Shown here: positions 5,396-6,359 of the stretch, piece after piece
Numbering within the stretch: the stretch's first letter is position 1
Layout of the letters: each line of letters begins with the position of its first letter
NCBI GenBank assembly: GCA_965369945.1
Contig: CBDUST010000271.1
Coordinates: 1 to 6,359 of the forward strand
Direction: 5' to 3'
Origin: JADFNO01 sp965369945
GTDB lineage: Bacteria > Planctomycetota > Phycisphaerae > Phycisphaerales > SM1A02
Length of the DNA: 6,359 nucleotides
Notes under the pieces: generated by a model
Database searches by the model: none
What the model was told of the DNA's origin: nothing
Seen by the model: only the letters and a program-made list of their open reading frames with translations
Program-made: the position numbers and the translations under genes

Positions 5396-6185
5396 GCCTC
5401 CACTACGCGAGTCGTCGTCCGCGATCGCCCGTCAACGCTTCGAGCGGCTTGAAGGCTGGCCGCTATTTCACAGCGATTGGATGCGAGCGCTGTTCATTCA
5501 TTACGAAGTTGACCGAGATATGCTGCAAGCGCAGATTCCCTTTGAGCTGGACCTTCATGAAGGCCGCGCGATCGTATCGCTGGTTGCGTTCACAATGCAG
5601 GGGCTTCGGTTACCCATCGCCGGCCGACTTGGCGCACTTCTGACCGCGCCGGGTGCAACGCACGGCCTGCTGAATGTTCGTACATACATCAAACACGCTG
5701 GCGAGCCCGGCATCTACTTCATGACTGAATGGATACCCAATCGACTCAGTATTCTCATCGGACCGCGCACCTATGGCCTGCCTTATCGCTACGGCAAGCT
5801 CGACTATCACCACGATCACGAAGACGGCCAACTCTCCGGGACGGTTACCCCGGGCGGTAACTGCGGCCGATTAGTCTACGAAGCGCACGTTGCTCCGGAC
5901 GCGAGCTATGAACCCTGTGCCGAGGAAACGTTGAGTCATTTCCTATTGGAACGCTACACCGCGTTTACGAAGTGGCGCAAGCGAGCGAGATTGTTTCGCA
6001 TTTGGCACGAGCCGTGGTTGCAAACTCATCCGGATGTGACGATTCTCGACGACAGCGCGCTAGCGGCCAGCGGATCGTGGCATGGAGCGGCCCGATTGAT
6101 CGGCGCAAATTATTCGCCCGGCGTTCACCCCGTCTGGATTGGTCGGCCGCACTCGGTGCAGACGGCGCAGACACCAATCGGATAG
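5373..6185 (+). CDS. DUF2071 / YqjF-like protein
   Basis: A 270-residue protein of unknown function. Family features in order: HSDWMRALFIHYEVDRDMLQ (33-52), the start of the DUF2071 fold; IPFELDLHEGRAIVSLVAFT (55-74), matching the family pattern of Leu/Asp, then GRA, then a hydrophobic strand; NVRTYIKHAGEPGIYFMTEW (101-120); and GPRTYGLPYRYGKLDYH (130-146). YSPGVHPVWIGRP near the C-terminus is the usual family ending, so the last ~10 residues are extra. No signal peptide or membrane span is seen. The fold is predicted to bind a small hydrophobic ligand, but no activity is established. It overlaps the DCC gene by 23 nt with its own ribosome site, and its 3' end overlaps the convergent zinc-ribbon gene by 61 bp. 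The family assignment is good; the function is open. Confidence 0.83.
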   Translation: MKLIEPPKPPLRESSSAIARQRFERLEGWPLFHSDWMRALFIHYEVDRDMLQAQIPFELDLHEGRAIVSLVAFTMQGLRLPIAGRLGALLTAPGATHGLLNVRTYIKHAGEPGIYFMTEWIPNRLSILIGPRTYGLPYRYGKLDYHHDHEDGQLSGTVTPGGNCGRLVYEAHVAPDASYEPCAEETLSHFLLERYTAFTKWRKRARLFRIWHEPWLQTHPDVTILDDSALAASGSWHGAARLIGANYSPGVHPVWIGRPHSVQTAQTPIG

Positions 6186-6359
6186 CCGCAATGGGGGCAT
6201 TGGTTGCGTTTGCGACGGACCGCTCGCCGGATCAAGAACGGAGTGCAAACTAGAATCCATAGGCTGGCCGCGGTTGCCGAGTAGAACAGTGTGTTGATTG
6301 CAAACCCAAACCAGATAGGTCGAAGCGGTAGATATCGTTCTAGTGGAAAAGTCCCCCGA
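6125..6359 (-). CDS. Second zinc-ribbon membrane protein, C-terminal part (cut by window edge)
   Basis: Reading in from the right edge on the minus strand, 77 codons run open to a TGA at 6125-6127. They encode RYLPLRPIWFGFAINTLFYS, a hydrophobic helix (SATAASLWILVCTPFL), a basic stretch (IRRAVRRKRN) and a ribbon CPHCGYPIGVCAVCTECG. The gene at 3589-4248 has the same order (LPVWPGFAINTLVY, TM2, basic run, CLSCGYDL...CPECG), so these are paralogs. The ribbon subtype CGYP...VCTECG is nearer to the remnant at 3499-3588. The N-terminus and TM1 lie off the window. The last 20 codons and the stop lie antisense to the end of the DUF2071 gene. Function unknown. Confidence 0.82.
   Translation of the reverse strand, partial: RGTFPLERYLPLRPIWFGFAINTLFYSATAASLWILVCTPFLIRRAVRRKRNQCPHCGYPIGVCAVCTECGRPIQTG

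Noticed and set aside
6339..6348. TTCCACTAGA-like 10-nt match (minus strand) to the sequence beside the repeat arm at 3419-3428
   Set aside because: Ten bases within coding sequence, with no further similarity on either side, is compatible with chance.
1..6359. tRNA, rRNA, CRISPR array, toxin-antitoxin pair or phage genes
   Set aside because: I looked on both strands and saw no cloverleaf, regularly spaced direct repeats, transposase, integrase or capsid-type sequence.

Overview
The window looks like bacterial chromosome from a planctomycete-type organism. Three signs point there: two copies of a small membrane protein with a C-terminal CxxC...CxxC zinc ribbon (a hypothetical family I associate with Planctomycetes), GC-rich sequence in which most starts lack a clear Shine-Dalgarno, and intergenic spaces holding short palindromic repeats. 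The taxon is an inference, because no rRNA or marker gene is present.

Region 1 (1-3114, all minus strand) is a kynurenine-pathway cluster. In transcription order it holds aminocarboxymuconate-semialdehyde decarboxylase (ACMSD), kynureninase (kynU) and the N-terminal third of kynurenine 3-monooxygenase (kmo, cut by the left edge). KMO makes 3-hydroxykynurenine and kynureninase releases 3-hydroxyanthranilate plus alanine. A 3-hydroxyanthranilate dioxygenase, not seen here, would make the ACMS that ACMSD decarboxylates. Having ACMSD points to tryptophan catabolism rather than NAD synthesis through quinolinate. The kynU-kmo gap (506-702) holds a perfect hairpin and a probable dispersed repeat.

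Region 2 (3115-3588) is non-coding and repeat-rich. It contains a 208-bp element bounded by perfect 15-bp inverted repeats with CTAG ends, two 21-nt hairpins of identical 9-3-9 design in opposite orientation, and a 29-codon zinc-ribbon remnant lying in frame just past the stop codon of the next gene.

Region 3 (3589-4248, minus) is a two-helix membrane protein with a C-terminal zinc ribbon, divergent from region 4. A second, diverged copy enters from the right edge (6125-6359, minus).

Region 4 (4326-6185, plus) is a compact operon with a good sigma70-type promoter whose -10 lies in a dyad. It encodes a MarR/GbsR-like regulator, a DCC-family (DUF393) thiol oxidoreductase-like protein and a DUF2071/YqjF-like protein. 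The genes are separated by 10 nt and then overlap by 23 nt. The last gene overlaps the 3' end of the second zinc-ribbon gene tail to tail by 61 bp. This operon is the best candidate for an uncharacterised functional unit.
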